Part shown: positions 1-8,530 of the stretch, in pieces
How the letters are laid out: each line of letters opens with the position of its first letter
How positions within the stretch are numbered: the stretch's first letter is position 1
Assembly: GCF_018614575.1 (NCBI RefSeq)
Contig: NZ_JAGGOJ010000031.1
Coordinates: 1 to 64,000 of the forward strand
Reading direction: 5' to 3'
Source: Streptomyces sp. ISL-10
Lineage (GTDB): Bacteria; Actinomycetota; Actinomycetes; Streptomycetales; Streptomycetaceae
DNA length: 64,000 nt
Translations under genes and position numbers: made by a program
Notes under the pieces: generated by a model
Told to the model about the DNA's origin: nothing
Database searches by the model: none
Seen by the model: only the letters and a program-made list of their open reading frames with translations

Positions 1-183
1 CCCCACCACCCGGAGGCGGCGTCGCACCAGGAGGCGCGGGCGGACCCGGCGGACGCGGCGCACCGGGCGGCCCCGGAGGCTGCGGAGCACCCGGACCCAT
101 CTGACTCGGATCAGCCAGCATCGTCGCCGCATGATGCACCCCACCACCCGGAGGCGGCGTCGCACCAGGAGGCGCGGGCGGAC
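1..183 (-). repeat. In-frame 45-bp direct repeat in Gly/Pro linker
   Basis: Bases 1-45 recur at 139-183, an offset of 138 bp or exactly 46 codons. The repeat encodes a PGATPPPGGG-type segment of the linker. The upstream copy continues into VHHAATMLADPSQMGPG. It was probably produced by in-frame duplication in a low-complexity coding stretch. Confidence 0.7.
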
Positions 184-1483
184 CGGGAGGCGGCGGCGTC
201 GAACCGGGCGGTGCGGGCGGCTGCGGCCCGTCCGGGCCGAGCTGCGGGACGAGTTGCGTCGGCAGATAGCCGCCCGCGGGCGCGCCGGGAGCCCCTGGAC
301 CCGTCGGCGGCGGCGTGGCACCGGGCCGTGCGCCCGGCGTGCCCGGAGCACCGGGCGGCGGCGGAGGCGTCGCACCCCCGGCCGCCCCGCCACGCGCACC
401 GCGCGGCGGCAGGACCGCCTTACTCGTCGCCGCGTCCGCGATGTCGGCCGCACTCGGACCGTGCGGCCCGGCGGGCGGCGTCGCCGGGGACGCGGGGGCG
501 GGCGGAGAAGCAGGGGAGGAAGGAGAGGACGGGGAGGACGGGGAGGCGGCGGGCGGCTGCGCACCCGTCCCGTTCTGGGGATCGAGTGCCGGGGCGATCG
601 CCGTACGCGGCAGCCGGCTGCCGCCCGACATCAGCGCCGTCGGCGCGTCGGCGCCCACGGGCGGCGGAGTGGCGTCGTCGTCCACCGACACCGGCGGAGC
701 GAACACCGTCGCGGGCAGCGGCACGGACACATCGTCGCCGCCGTCCGCACTCGTGTCGGTCCAGCCCGTGCCACCCCCAGGGGAGGCCGGCACACCGTCC
801 GACGCCGTCGGCTCGTGGTCACCGCCCGCGCTCGGCCACGCCGGGGCGCCGGTGCGTGAGGCGTCCGCGTCCGGCGCTGCACCGGAGTCCGGCCACGCGA
901 CCGAGCCGGCGGCATGCGAATTCGCCGTCGCCTGCGAGGCGTTGCCACCGATCGAACCGGAGACGTCCGGCCCGCCCGCGGCGGACAGCGCACCTGCGTC
1001 CGCATCCGCAGCGGCGGACGAAGCGGCCGACGAAGCGTCGCCCCCGGCAGCGGCATCCGCCCCGGCGCCGGTGCCCGCGCCGGACGTCGCCGCCCGACGG
1101 TCCGGGATGCCCAGCTTGTCCGCCGCCTCCTGCAGCCACTCCGGCGGACTCAGCAGGAACGACGTCTGGTTCAGATCGATACGCTGCGGAGGCTCCGCCG
1201 CTGACGGAGCCGCCGCGGCCAGCTGGGCCCCGTACTCCTCCTCGTACCGGCGGATCACCTCGCCCACCGGCAGTCCGGGCCACAGCGTCGCCTCACCGCT
1301 GTCCCGGGCGATCACCAGTCGCTGGTCCCCGCCGTCCGAACGCACGCCCCCGTCGCGGTCCTCGGCCCACACCACAAAGCCCAGCTCGAACTCGCGCACC
1401 CGCACCTCGCGGTGCTGGTACGCGGGCACATCGCCGTTCACCCACGCCTCGGCGCGCTCCTGCGCCTGCGCAAACGTCACCAT
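1..1483 (-). CDS. SUKH-4/Imm35-like Pro/Gly-rich protein, 3' end outside window
   Basis: This is the first 494 codons of a longer gene read leftward; no stop occurs before base 1. The start ATG (1483-1481) lies 8 bp past the stop of the gene upstream of it. The first ~100 residues are a compact domain (MVTFAQAQERAEAWVNGD at the start, then a DSGEATLWPGLPVGEV segment) that resembles the small immunity-type domain at the N-terminus of Streptomyces SUKH-4 family proteins. A long Ala/Gly/Pro/Asp-rich linker follows and contains a 45-bp repeat. The SUKH domain expected at the C-terminus is not in view, so the family name rests on recall of this architecture. Its neighbours are all toxin/immunity families. 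The linker suggests a long flexible protein. The exact function is unknown. Confidence 0.6.
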   Translation of the reverse strand, partial: MVTFAQAQERAEAWVNGDVPAYQHREVRVREFELGFVVWAEDRDGGVRSDGGDQRLVIARDSGEATLWPGLPVGEVIRRYEEEYGAQLAAAAPSAAEPPQRIDLNQTSFLLSPPEWLQEAADKLGIPDRRAATSGAGTGAGADAAAGGDASSAASSAAADADAGALSAAGGPDVSGSIGGNASQATANSHAAGSVAWPDSGAAPDADASRTGAPAWPSAGGDHEPTASDGVPASPGGGTGWTDTSADGGDDVSVPLPATVFAPPVSVDDDATPPPVGADAPTALMSGGSRLPRTAIAPALDPQNGTGAQPPAASPSSPSSPSSPASPPAPASPATPPAGPHGPSAADIADAATSKAVLPPRGARGGAAGGATPPPPPGAPGTPGARPGATPPPTGPGAPGAPAGGYLPTQLVPQLGPDGPQPPAPPGSTPPPPGPPAPPGATPPPGGGVHHAATMLADPSQMGPGAPQPPGPPGAPRPPGPPAPPGATPPPGGG

Positions 1484-1490
1484 CGGACCG

Positions 1491-2504
1491 TCACCCCTCG
1501 CCCGGAACCGGAACGGCCCGCGCGAAGCCGCCGTCCACCATCAGATTCGCCACGGTCTCCAGCTCCGGCGGATTGCCGGCGAGCCGCCGCAGGAACGCGT
1601 CGAAGTCCTCGCCGCACGGCATCAGCAGGCGCTCCGCCCGCTCCTGCACGGTCCAGCCGTCCTGGTCCCGGGCGTCGTCGTACGCGCAGAACCACATCGA
1701 CCCGGTGGCCGAGCCCCTCACCTTCACGGCGAGAATCCCGCCCTGGACGAAGGCGACCCCCAGGTAATCCTTCGTCAGATGGTCCCGCAGGCACTTGTTG
1801 ACGTACACCAGGTCATTGGCGCCGGCCTCTTCGCGCACCGTGAAGAACGGCTGGTCCACCAGCAGCCCCAGCTCGGCGTCCAGCGCCGCACCGACCGGCG
1901 CGCAACCGCCCGCCGCTTTCAGGAAGGAGCGGTACGGCCCCGGCAGCCGATAGCCCAGGTCCTCCTCCACCCCCTGCACCTGCTGCTCGGTCACCGAGAC
2001 CGCACCCTTCGGCAGGCCGAAATGCGCGGGCCGCGTCTCCTGCAACGGGCGCGTGCCCCGCTTGCCCTGGTCCACCGGAGCCGTCGCCAGCCCGCCGTGA
2101 TGCCGCAGCAGCGCCTTCACCTCGACCGGCACCAGTTCCAGCCGCCTGGTCCCCGGCACGTGGTGCCAGGTCCAGCCGTGCGGCGTCGCCACCGCGGGCA
2201 CCGTGTCCCACAGCGCATGGCCGTCCGCGTGCAGAGCCGCGTTCGCCGACACGAAGTCGGTGAGCCGCAACTCGTCCACGCCGAAGCCCTCCGGCGGTTC
2301 GGCGATCTCCGCGGCCGCGCGCGCGTACGGCGAGAAGTCCGGGAATCCGTTGTCGTCGACGCGCACCCCGCGCGGATGACGCGCGGCCCGGACCGGGTCC
2401 GGGAAGTGCACGACCTGCCCGGCGTAGGCCGCATTCGGTGGCGCGGTACGCGCGCCGGCCCCGGGGCCCATTGCTGCCCCCAGGCCCTGCCGACCTGTCG
2501 TCAT
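1491..2504 (-). CDS. WHH-nuclease-like domain fused to SMI1/KNR4 (SUKH-1) domain
   Basis: This 337-aa protein has two parts. Residues ~45-140 look like a WHH-type HNH nuclease domain of polymorphic toxins: a GFPDFSPYA motif, then GWTWHH at 110-115, then LELVPVEVKALLRHHGG. Residues ~170-330 look like a SUKH-1 (SMI1/KNR4) domain, beginning VTEQQVQGVEEDLGYRLP. SUKH proteins are known as immunity proteins for toxins of this nuclease group, so toxin and immunity modules appear joined in one chain. In the usual LVP..lH....H.GG pattern the first His is a Lys here, which suggests the nuclease may be inactive. The ATG at 2504 is chosen because AGGGGG precedes it; an upstream ATG at 2561 would add 19 Arg-rich residues. 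It is divergent from the deaminase gene. Confidence 0.75.
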   Translation of the reverse strand: MTTGRQGLGAAMGPGAGARTAPPNAAYAGQVVHFPDPVRAARHPRGVRVDDNGFPDFSPYARAAAEIAEPPEGFGVDELRLTDFVSANAALHADGHALWDTVPAVATPHGWTWHHVPGTRRLELVPVEVKALLRHHGGLATAPVDQGKRGTRPLQETRPAHFGLPKGAVSVTEQQVQGVEEDLGYRLPGPYRSFLKAAGGCAPVGAALDAELGLLVDQPFFTVREEAGANDLVYVNKCLRDHLTKDYLGVAFVQGGILAVKVRGSATGSMWFCAYDDARDQDGWTVQERAERLLMPCGEDFDAFLRRLAGNPPELETVANLMVDGGFARAVPVPGEG

Positions 2505-2724
2505 GGCGATTTGCCCCCTGTGGCGTCTGACTGGTTCAGCACAGCCTATGCGGTACGGCAAGAGAGGCGGCTGGCGCTCCGCTTCCGTGACAAACAGTCA
2601 CTTTCGAGTGACCCAGAGCCCACCGGCGACACGTTTAAGCGACCCAGCTTCCCCACCACCCGCCCCATTTGGCAGGCTGTTCCCCTCGCCACTGGGGGGA
2701 GTGCACGGGAGGGACCGAAGCACC

Positions 2725-3231
2725 ATGCACACAGCGCGACCACGCACCGACGGTGATCCACGCCTCAGCTGGAGCAGCGATGACACCGCGCGCCCGCCCG
2801 GCCTCCGCCACCGCCGCGACGGCATCCTGCCCGCTGTCGCGGCCGCGCTCTCCGTACGCGGCGAAACCCTGACCTGCACCGCCGGCAAAGGGGACCAGCC
2901 GCCCGCCCTCCACCCGCTCGTACAGGACTTCCTCGACACCCTCACCAGCGGACAGCGTGAACGCTTCACCGGCCGGTGCCCCGAAGCCATACTGCTCTCC
3001 CGGCACCTGAGCTCCGCCGAGAGCCAGCGCTCCAAGCGCGCCCAGCGCAAACCCCTCACCCACAGCGAGGCCAGGCGCGCCCTCAAGCAGTCCAAGCTCA
3101 CCGCCCGCCGCATCCGCGAGGACGGCGACCCTCTCCACGGCACCTACGCGCCGCCCTGCCGTTCGTGCACCGCCATGCTGGACCACTTCGGCGTACGACC
3201 CGTCGACCCGACCGCACCCGAGAACGGCTGA
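2725..3231 (+). CDS. YwqJ-like nucleic-acid deaminase domain protein
   Basis: This 168-aa protein resembles the YwqJ group of deaminases found as toxin domains. It has a GRCPEA motif near residue 92 (the CxE of a cytidine-deaminase-like site) and APPCRSCTAML near the C-terminus (PCxxC zinc ligands), so the catalytic residues look intact. An Arg/Lys-rich helix lies between them. No export domain or signal peptide is present, so it is either a stand-alone deaminase or a domesticated toxin domain. The ATG at 2725 follows GGGAGGGAC; a longer open frame from 2503 overlaps the divergent gene and looks non-coding. The SUKH-3 gene follows after 11 bp in the same direction and probably forms an operon and immunity pair with it. 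Confidence 0.7.
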   Translation: MHTARPRTDGDPRLSWSSDDTARPPGLRHRRDGILPAVAAALSVRGETLTCTAGKGDQPPALHPLVQDFLDTLTSGQRERFTGRCPEAILLSRHLSSAESQRSKRAQRKPLTHSEARRALKQSKLTARRIREDGDPLHGTYAPPCRSCTAMLDHFGVRPVDPTAPENG

Positions 3232-3242
3232 CACCCACAGCG

Positions 3243-3734
3243 ATGCCCGACCACCTGAGCACGACCCGTTTTCCCGTCGCCGTCGACGCCGCGCTGCGCG
3301 AAGCCGGCTGGCAGCCCGGCCGGTGGGACATCAAGCAGGCAGAGCACTGGGCCGACAGCCTCCGCGCGCACGTCTCCCCAGGCGGACACCGGCACTGCGT
3401 CTTCCCCGCCGTGGTCGAGGCATGGGCCGAATTCGGCGGGCTCACCGTCACCGCGCCCGGGCCCGGGCGCCAGCACGCACCCGCAGCCCTGCACTTCGAC
3501 CCGCTCTCGGGCCTCCACCTCGCCCGCACGCTCTCCGATCTCGGCCGCGCACTCGACACCGAGATCTCCCCGCTCGGCAGGGAGGGCGACCACCAGGCCG
3601 TCCTCGCGATGGATGCCGAGGGCCGCGTCTACAGCATCGACCACACCGGCGACTGGTACCTCGGCTCGGACATCGGTCAGGCGCTGACCACACTGGTCAC
3701 CGGCACGCAGCCCGCCCGCCTCACGATGGAGTGA
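3243..3734 (+). CDS. SUKH-3 domain immunity-type protein
   Basis: This 163-aa protein carries the SUKH-3 pattern: RFPVAVDAALREAGWQPGR at the N-terminus, a central FPAVVEAWAEFGGL, and a C-terminal VYSIDHTGDWYLGSDIGQAL. SUKH family members act as immunity proteins to nucleic-acid-targeting toxins. It starts 11 bp after the deaminase stop, so it is probably co-transcribed with and protective against that protein; this pairing is inferred from position. Its 3' end overlaps the convergent histidine kinase gene by 14 bp. Confidence 0.8.
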   Translation: MPDHLSTTRFPVAVDAALREAGWQPGRWDIKQAEHWADSLRAHVSPGGHRHCVFPAVVEAWAEFGGLTVTAPGPGRQHAPAALHFDPLSGLHLARTLSDLGRALDTEISPLGREGDHQAVLAMDAEGRVYSIDHTGDWYLGSDIGQALTTLVTGTQPARLTME

Positions 3735-5091
3735 CTCGCGGCGCCGCCGCTCCCGCCGCCTCGGGCCGCCTCGGAGCGCCTGCCTGCGGCCGGTCCGGCA
3801 GCACCGCCGAAACACGGAAGCCGCCCAGATCCGTCGGACCGGACACGAACACCCCGCCCAGCGCCGTCACCCGCTCCCGCATCCCCACCAGTCCGTTCCC
3901 CCCGCTCGGCAGACCCGCCGCGGACGCCGCGCCCGCCGCGCCCGGAGCACCGTTCTCCACCTGCATCGCGACCTCCGCCTCGCGATGCGCGAGCCGCACC
4001 ATCACCTTCGCGCCGGCCGCATGCTTGTGGACGTTGGTCAGCGCTTCCTGCACCACCCGGTACGCCGTCTGTTCGACCTCCGGCGCGTAGTCCCGGCTCT
4101 CCCCCTGCACGGCCAACTCCACCACCACGCCCGCCTGCCGTGACTGGCCCACCAGCACCTCGATGTCCGCCAGAGACGGCCCGTCCCCCGCCGCGGCAGC
4201 CGCCGCAGCCGCGGCCGCGGCTCCGACCGCCGCCAGCGGCACGGGCTTGTCCGCCGGCCGCGGCTCCCCCTCGCCGGCCCGCAGCACCCCGAGCATCTCC
4301 CGCAGCTCGGTGAGCGCCTGCCGGCCCATGTCCCCGACCAGCGCGGCGTTCCTCACCGCCTTCTGCGGATCCTTCAGCGCCACCGCCTGCAACGCCGCCG
4401 CGTGCACCACCATCAGGCTCACCCGGTGGGCGACCACGTCATGCATCTCACGCGCGATCCGCGTCCGCTCCTCCTGCCGCGCCCACTGCGCCCGCTGCTC
4501 CGCCCGGTCCGCAAGCAGCGACAGCTCCTGCTCCAGGCTGTCCGCCCGCTCGCGCAAGCTCTCCATCAACCGTCGCCGCGCCCCTATGTACAGGCCGAAG
4601 AGCACCGGCGGAGCCGTCAGCCCCAGCGACATGAACCCGGCCATGAGCGGCACGTACCAGGCGCCGAAGTCCTCGCTCCGCAAGTCCTGGCGCACCCGCA
4701 CGAACGTCACGATGAACGTCGCCGCCAGCGACATCCCCGCCAGCGTGGCCGTGATCCGCCGCGGCACCTCGGAGGCCGCGAGCGTGTAGAGGCCGACCAC
4801 GGCCATCAGGTAACCCATCTCGGCGGGCGTCGTCGCCACCGAGACCAGCACCACGGCGATGGGCCACCGTCGCCGGACCACCAGCACCGATCCGACAGCC
4901 AGCCCGAACAGCACCCCGAAAGGCACCGGCAGCGCGGCCTGCTCCGCGAAGGCGACCCCCTGCAGCGCGCATTCCACGGCGGAAACGCCCGCCAACCCCA
5001 CGTCGAGGACGGCACTGCGCCGCCGCCCCCACCACAGCCACGCCCGGGCGGTCGAACCCGCGGCGTCCTGCTCTGCCCCCGTTGCGGTCAT
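3721..5091 (-). CDS. Orphan NarL-type sensor histidine kinase
   Basis: The 456-residue protein has several hydrophobic segments in residues ~30-170 (membrane sensor), a coiled-coil linker rich in Glu/Arg (~175-210), and a HisKA_3 dimerisation/phosphoacceptor motif RIAREMHDVVAHRVSL with the phospho-His at about 217. The HATPase domain (~330-440) has GNGLVGMRERVTALGG as its G box. A 12-residue Ala run interrupts the linker before the ATPase domain. No response regulator gene adjoins it, so it is an orphan in this window. The LuxR-type regulator at 42.5 kb is an unproven possible partner. The ATG at 5091 is followed by a plausible N-terminus. Confidence 0.85.
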   Translation of the reverse strand: MTATGAEQDAAGSTARAWLWWGRRRSAVLDVGLAGVSAVECALQGVAFAEQAALPVPFGVLFGLAVGSVLVVRRRWPIAVVLVSVATTPAEMGYLMAVVGLYTLAASEVPRRITATLAGMSLAATFIVTFVRVRQDLRSEDFGAWYVPLMAGFMSLGLTAPPVLFGLYIGARRRLMESLRERADSLEQELSLLADRAEQRAQWARQEERTRIAREMHDVVAHRVSLMVVHAAALQAVALKDPQKAVRNAALVGDMGRQALTELREMLGVLRAGEGEPRPADKPVPLAAVGAAAAAAAAAAAGDGPSLADIEVLVGQSRQAGVVVELAVQGESRDYAPEVEQTAYRVVQEALTNVHKHAAGAKVMVRLAHREAEVAMQVENGAPGAAGAASAAGLPSGGNGLVGMRERVTALGGVFVSGPTDLGGFRVSAVLPDRPQAGAPRRPEAAGAAAPRVTPS

Positions 5092-5560
5092 GCGTCCCAG
5101 CCTACGGGCGGGCGCGAGTCATTTTCTCGTGAGTGCGGGGCGCGACCGCGCGCGCTCTACTCCGGGATACAGCGAGAACGCTCGAACTGGTGAATCGCCC
5201 AGAGTTTCGAGCCGGACGCCCGCATTCCGGACGGCGATCATTCCGCGTGGCCATCCACGGCACGGCCGACGTGTCAGGCGCCGAGCGCTTCCGGGCCGAG
5301 ACGGCAGGCGCCGACGCGTCCACCTTCCGCAACGCGCCCCCCGAGCGGCACAGCCCCAGGACCACGCGCGAACACGGCCGACGCCTATCGCGGTTGCCTC
5401 GTCCGCCTATCGCGCGGGCCTCGACGCCTATCGCGGTTACCTCGTCGCCTACGTCACCAAAAGTCCCCATCCGTGCCGTCGCATGGAGGGCACCTGGTAC
5501 GGCATAGTGTTGGGTGCCCAAGAGGCACCGTAATCGGATGTCCGATTTAGGTGCCTGTAG
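5092..5560. other. 469-bp intergenic region upstream of tRNA-Gln
   Basis: No convincing gene is seen; open frames here are Arg-rich shadows. It holds the divergent upstream regions of the histidine kinase and tRNA-Gln, plus a short direct-repeat cluster at 5382-5450. Confidence 0.5.
5382..5450 (+). repeat. 21-22 bp direct repeats (CGCCTATCGCG)
   Basis: The motif CGCCTATCGCG begins at 5382, 5404 and 5425, and a fourth partial copy CGCCTACG at 5446. Copies 1 and 3 share a longer core ending GGTT(G/A)CCTCGT. The spacing of 22, 21 and 21 bp is two helical turns, so a protein bound to each copy would lie on the same face of the DNA. It sits about 115-180 bp upstream of tRNA-Gln. Confidence 0.6.
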
Positions 5561-5632
5561 TCCCCTGTGGTGTAATTGGCAGCACTGAGGCTTTTGGTGC
5601 CTTATGTCCGGGTTCGAGTCCTGGCGGGGGAG
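5561..5632 (+). tRNA. tRNA-Gln (anticodon UUG)
   Basis: The acceptor stem is TCCCCTG (5561-5567) paired with CGGGGGA (5625-5631), with discriminator G. The anticodon loop TTTTGGT is closed by GAGGC/GCCTT and gives anticodon TTG at positions 34-36, so it reads CAA (and CAG by wobble). The T arm contains GGTTCGAGTCC. No CCA is encoded. It lies 110 bp upstream of the glmU start. Confidence 0.95.
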
Positions 5633-5741
5633 CCCTTGCGTTCGGGTCCTGACCTTCTCGGTCAGGACCCGCGCTCGTTTCCTGCCTGAAACCCCCCGGT
5701 ATCCTTCGGATGTCCACCACCCGAAGCCGAAGGGCATACCC

Positions 5742-7190
5742 GTGAGCGCCAATCGCCCGGCAGCCGTCGTCGTTCTTGCAGCGGGTGAGGGCACCCGCAT
5801 GAAGTCGAAGACCCCCAAGGTCCTGCACGAAATCGCCGGGCGTTCGCTCGTCGGTCACGTCGTCTGCGCGGCGCGTGAACTGGAGCCCGAGCAGCTCGTC
5901 GTGGTCGTCGGCCACGCGCGCGAGCAGGTCGAGGCGCATCTCGGGGAGCACTACGCCGGCACCCGCACCGCGTTCCAGGCCGAGCAGAACGGCACCGGCC
6001 ACGCGGTGCGCATGGGCCTTGAGGAGCTGGGCGGGGAGCTGAGCGGGACCGTGATCGTCGTCTGCGGCGACACTCCGCTCCTGTCCGGGGACACGCTGAC
6101 CGCACTGGCCGCCACGCACGCCGCCGACGGCAACGCGGTGACCGTACTGTCCGCGGAGGTGCCGGACTCCACCGGCTACGGGCGCATCGTGCGCGATGCC
6201 GCGACCGGCGCCGTGACGGCGATCGTCGAGCACAAGGACGCGACCGAGGCGCAGCGGGCGATCAGTGAGATCAACTCCGGCGTGTTCGCGTTCGACGGGG
6301 TCCTGCTGACCGACGCGCTGAAGAAGGTGCGTACGGACAACAGCCAGGGCGAGGAGTACCTCACCGACGTGCTCGGGATCCTGCGGGAGGCCGGGCACCG
6401 GGTCGGGGCGTCGGTCGCCGCGGACCACCGGGAGATCCTCGGGATCAACAACCGCGTGCAGCTCGCCGAGGCGCGCCGGCTGCTCAACGAGCGGCTGTTG
6501 GAGCGGGCGATGCTGGCTGGTGTCACGGTCGTGGACCCGGCGTCGGTGCTGCTGGATGTGACGGTGACCTTCGGCCAGGACGTCGTCGTGCATCCGGGTA
6601 CGCAGCTGCTCGGTGCCACGCATCTCGCGGAGGCCGCCGAGGTGGGCCCCAACTCGCGGCTGACAGACACCGTGGTGGGCGCCGGCGCCCGGGTGGACAA
6701 CACGGTGGCGGACACGGCCGAGGTCGGCGAGGGCGCGTCGGTGGGCCCGTTCGCGTATCTGCGTCCCGGGACGAGGCTGGGTGCCAAGGGCAAGATCGGC
6801 ACGTACGTCGAGACGAAGAACGCGACGATCGGTGAGGGCACGAAGGTGCCGCATCTGTCGTACGTGGGTGATGCCACGATCGGCGATCACTCGAACATCG
6901 GCGCGGCGAGCGTCTTTGTGAACTACGACGGCGAGAAGAAGCACCACACGACGATCGGGTCACACTGCCGCACGGGCTCGGACAACATGTTTGTGGCTCC
7001 TGTCACGGTCGGGGACGGTGCGTACACGGCCGCGGGTTCGGTGATCACGAAGGATGTGCCGCCGGGTTCGCTGGCTGTCGCCCGCGGCCAGCAGCGGAAT
7101 ATCGAGGGCTGGGTGGCTCGTAAGCGTCCGGGCAGCGCTGCCGCGCAGGCCGCCGCCGCGGCAACGGAAGGCGTCGCCGAGGACAACTGA
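5742..7190 (+). CDS. glmU: Bifunctional UDP-N-acetylglucosamine pyrophosphorylase / GlcN-1-P acetyltransferase
   Basis: GlmU makes UDP-GlcNAc for peptidoglycan in two cytosolic steps: it acetylates glucosamine-1-phosphate and then transfers UMP. The 482-aa protein has the N-terminal nucleotidyltransferase motif LAAGEGTRMKSKTPK and a C-terminal left-handed beta helix of hexapeptide repeats, including GPFAYLRPGTRLG, IGTYVETKN and the active-site stretch HLSYVGDATIG. The extreme C-terminus is Ala-rich, as in actinobacterial GlmU. The GTG at 5742 is chosen because the pyrophosphorylase domain begins directly after it and GAAGGG lies upstream; the frame is open further left but runs through the tRNA. 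prs follows 109 bp downstream. Confidence 0.96.
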   Translation: MSANRPAAVVVLAAGEGTRMKSKTPKVLHEIAGRSLVGHVVCAARELEPEQLVVVVGHAREQVEAHLGEHYAGTRTAFQAEQNGTGHAVRMGLEELGGELSGTVIVVCGDTPLLSGDTLTALAATHAADGNAVTVLSAEVPDSTGYGRIVRDAATGAVTAIVEHKDATEAQRAISEINSGVFAFDGVLLTDALKKVRTDNSQGEEYLTDVLGILREAGHRVGASVAADHREILGINNRVQLAEARRLLNERLLERAMLAGVTVVDPASVLLDVTVTFGQDVVVHPGTQLLGATHLAEAAEVGPNSRLTDTVVGAGARVDNTVADTAEVGEGASVGPFAYLRPGTRLGAKGKIGTYVETKNATIGEGTKVPHLSYVGDATIGDHSNIGAASVFVNYDGEKKHHTTIGSHCRTGSDNMFVAPVTVGDGAYTAAGSVITKDVPPGSLAVARGQQRNIEGWVARKRPGSAAAQAAAAATEGVAEDN

Positions 7191-7299
7191 CCGGAAACGG
7201 GTGCGTCGAACTCGGCGTACCGTGATACGTGCACACAAATTCGGCTGGCTCGCGCCCAGGTTCTTCGCGGCCAGAGAACACGTCTGAGGAGACAGTGCT

Positions 7300-8277
7300 G
7301 TGACCGGGATCAAGACGACCGGCGAGAAGAAGCTGATGCTCTTCTCCGGCCGCGCCCACCCCGAGCTGGCCGAGGAGGTTGCACACCAGCTCGGTGTCGG
7401 CCTCGTCCCTACGAAGGCTTTCGACTTCGCCAACGGCGAGATCTACGTCCGCTTCCAGGAGTCCGCCCGCGGCGCCGACTGCTTCCTGATGCAGAGCCAC
7501 ACGGCTCCGATCAACAAGTGGATCATGGAGCAGCTGATCATGATCGATGCGCTGAAGCGGGCCTCGGCCCGGAGCATCACCGTGATCATCCCGTCGTACG
7601 GCTACGCACGCCAGGACAAGAAGCACCGCGGCCGTGAGCCGATCTCGGCCCGCCTGATCGCGGACCTGCTGAAGACCGCGGGCGCCGACCGCATCCTCAC
7701 CGTGGACCTGCACACGGACCAGATCCAGGGCTTCTTCGACGGCCCGGTGGACCACCTGTCGGCGCTGCCGGTCCTCGCGGACTACGTCGGCGCGAAGGTG
7801 GACCGCAACAAGCTGACGATCGTCTCCCCGGACGCGGGCCGCGTGCGGGTCGCGGACCGCTGGTGCGACCGTCTGGATGCGCCGCTGGCGATCGTGCACA
7901 AGCGCCGTGACAAAGACGTCGCCAACCAGGTGACGGTCCACGAGGTCGTGGGCGAGGTCGAGGGCCGGGTCTGTGTGCTGGTCGACGACATGATCGACAC
8001 AGCGGGCACGATCTGTGCCGCGGCGGACGCGCTGTTCGCGAACGGCGCCGAGGACGTGATCGTGACGGCGACGCACGGCATCCTGTCCGGCCCCGCCGCC
8101 GACCGGCTGAAGAACTCCAAGGTGAGCGAGTTCGTGCTGACGAACACGCTGCCGACGCCGGGTGAGCTGGAGCTGGACAAGATCAAGGTGCTGTCGATGG
8201 CGCCGACGATCGCACGTGCCGTGCGTGAGGTCTTCGAGGACGGTTCGGTGACGAGCCTGTTCGAGGAGCAGGCGTAG
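7300..8277 (+). CDS. prs: Ribose-phosphate pyrophosphokinase (PRPP synthetase)
   Basis: This enzyme converts ribose-5-phosphate and ATP to PRPP for nucleotide, His and Trp synthesis. The 325-residue protein has the usual family length. Visible motifs are the ATP-binding region around SYGYARQDKKHRGREP, the metal-binding DLHTDQIQGFF, and the PRPP-binding loop VLVDDMIDTAGTI. The start is GTG at 7300, with GAGGAG about 10 bp upstream. The glmU-prs order is standard in actinobacteria. A strong terminator follows the gene. Confidence 0.96.
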   Translation: MTGIKTTGEKKLMLFSGRAHPELAEEVAHQLGVGLVPTKAFDFANGEIYVRFQESARGADCFLMQSHTAPINKWIMEQLIMIDALKRASARSITVIIPSYGYARQDKKHRGREPISARLIADLLKTAGADRILTVDLHTDQIQGFFDGPVDHLSALPVLADYVGAKVDRNKLTIVSPDAGRVRVADRWCDRLDAPLAIVHKRRDKDVANQVTVHEVVGEVEGRVCVLVDDMIDTAGTICAAADALFANGAEDVIVTATHGILSGPAADRLKNSKVSEFVLTNTLPTPGELELDKIKVLSMAPTIARAVREVFEDGSVTSLFEEQA

Positions 8278-8299
8278 GACGTACCGACGTACCGGTGAG

Positions 8300-8331
8300 A
8301 AGGGCCGTCCCGCGTGTGCGGGGCGGCCCTT
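8300..8331 (+). terminator. Rho-independent terminator after prs
   Basis: A 14-bp stem, AAGGGCCGTCCCGC pairing with GCGGGGCGGCCCTT with one T-G wobble, closes a GTGT loop and runs into TTCC. It lies 22 bp after the prs stop. Confidence 0.85.
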
Positions 8332-8403
8332 TTCCTGTGTCCAGCCCCTTTCCTGCCGTCCCCTTTTCCTGTGCGTCGTTCGCCTGTGTCCGCCGTGATC
8401 CAT

Positions 8404-8432
8404 TTGGGCGCCCAGCCGCTGCCGCGTAGACT
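8404..8432 (+). promoter_or_regulatory. Predicted HrdB-type promoter of rplY
   Basis: TTGGGC at 8404-8409 and TAGACT at 8427-8432 are separated by exactly 17 bp. A start about 7 bp downstream would give a leader of ~120 nt before the rplY ATG. Confidence 0.6.
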
Positions 8433-8455
8433 GTCGAAGTTGCTCGGCGAGGGAG

Positions 8456-8530
8456 GCCGCACCGGTGGTGCGGCGGTCCGTTATCGACGCGCTCTTCGTA
8501 GCAGGCCTGTCGTGGCCGGGTGACGGCCAC
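8456..8530 (+). promoter_or_regulatory. Structured 5' leader of rplY (two hairpins)
   Basis: Two perfect hairpins lie between the predicted promoter and the gene: GCCGCACC/GGTGCGGC with a 3-nt loop (8456-8474) and GTGGCCG/CGGCCAC with a 5-nt loop (8512-8530). Ribosomal protein genes are often controlled by leader structures, but no known class is recognised here. Confidence 0.45.

Noticed and set aside
5382..5450. Replication-origin iterons
   Set aside because: No replication initiator gene is nearby and the copies sit in a chromosomal tRNA/glmU context, so a regulatory array is more likely.
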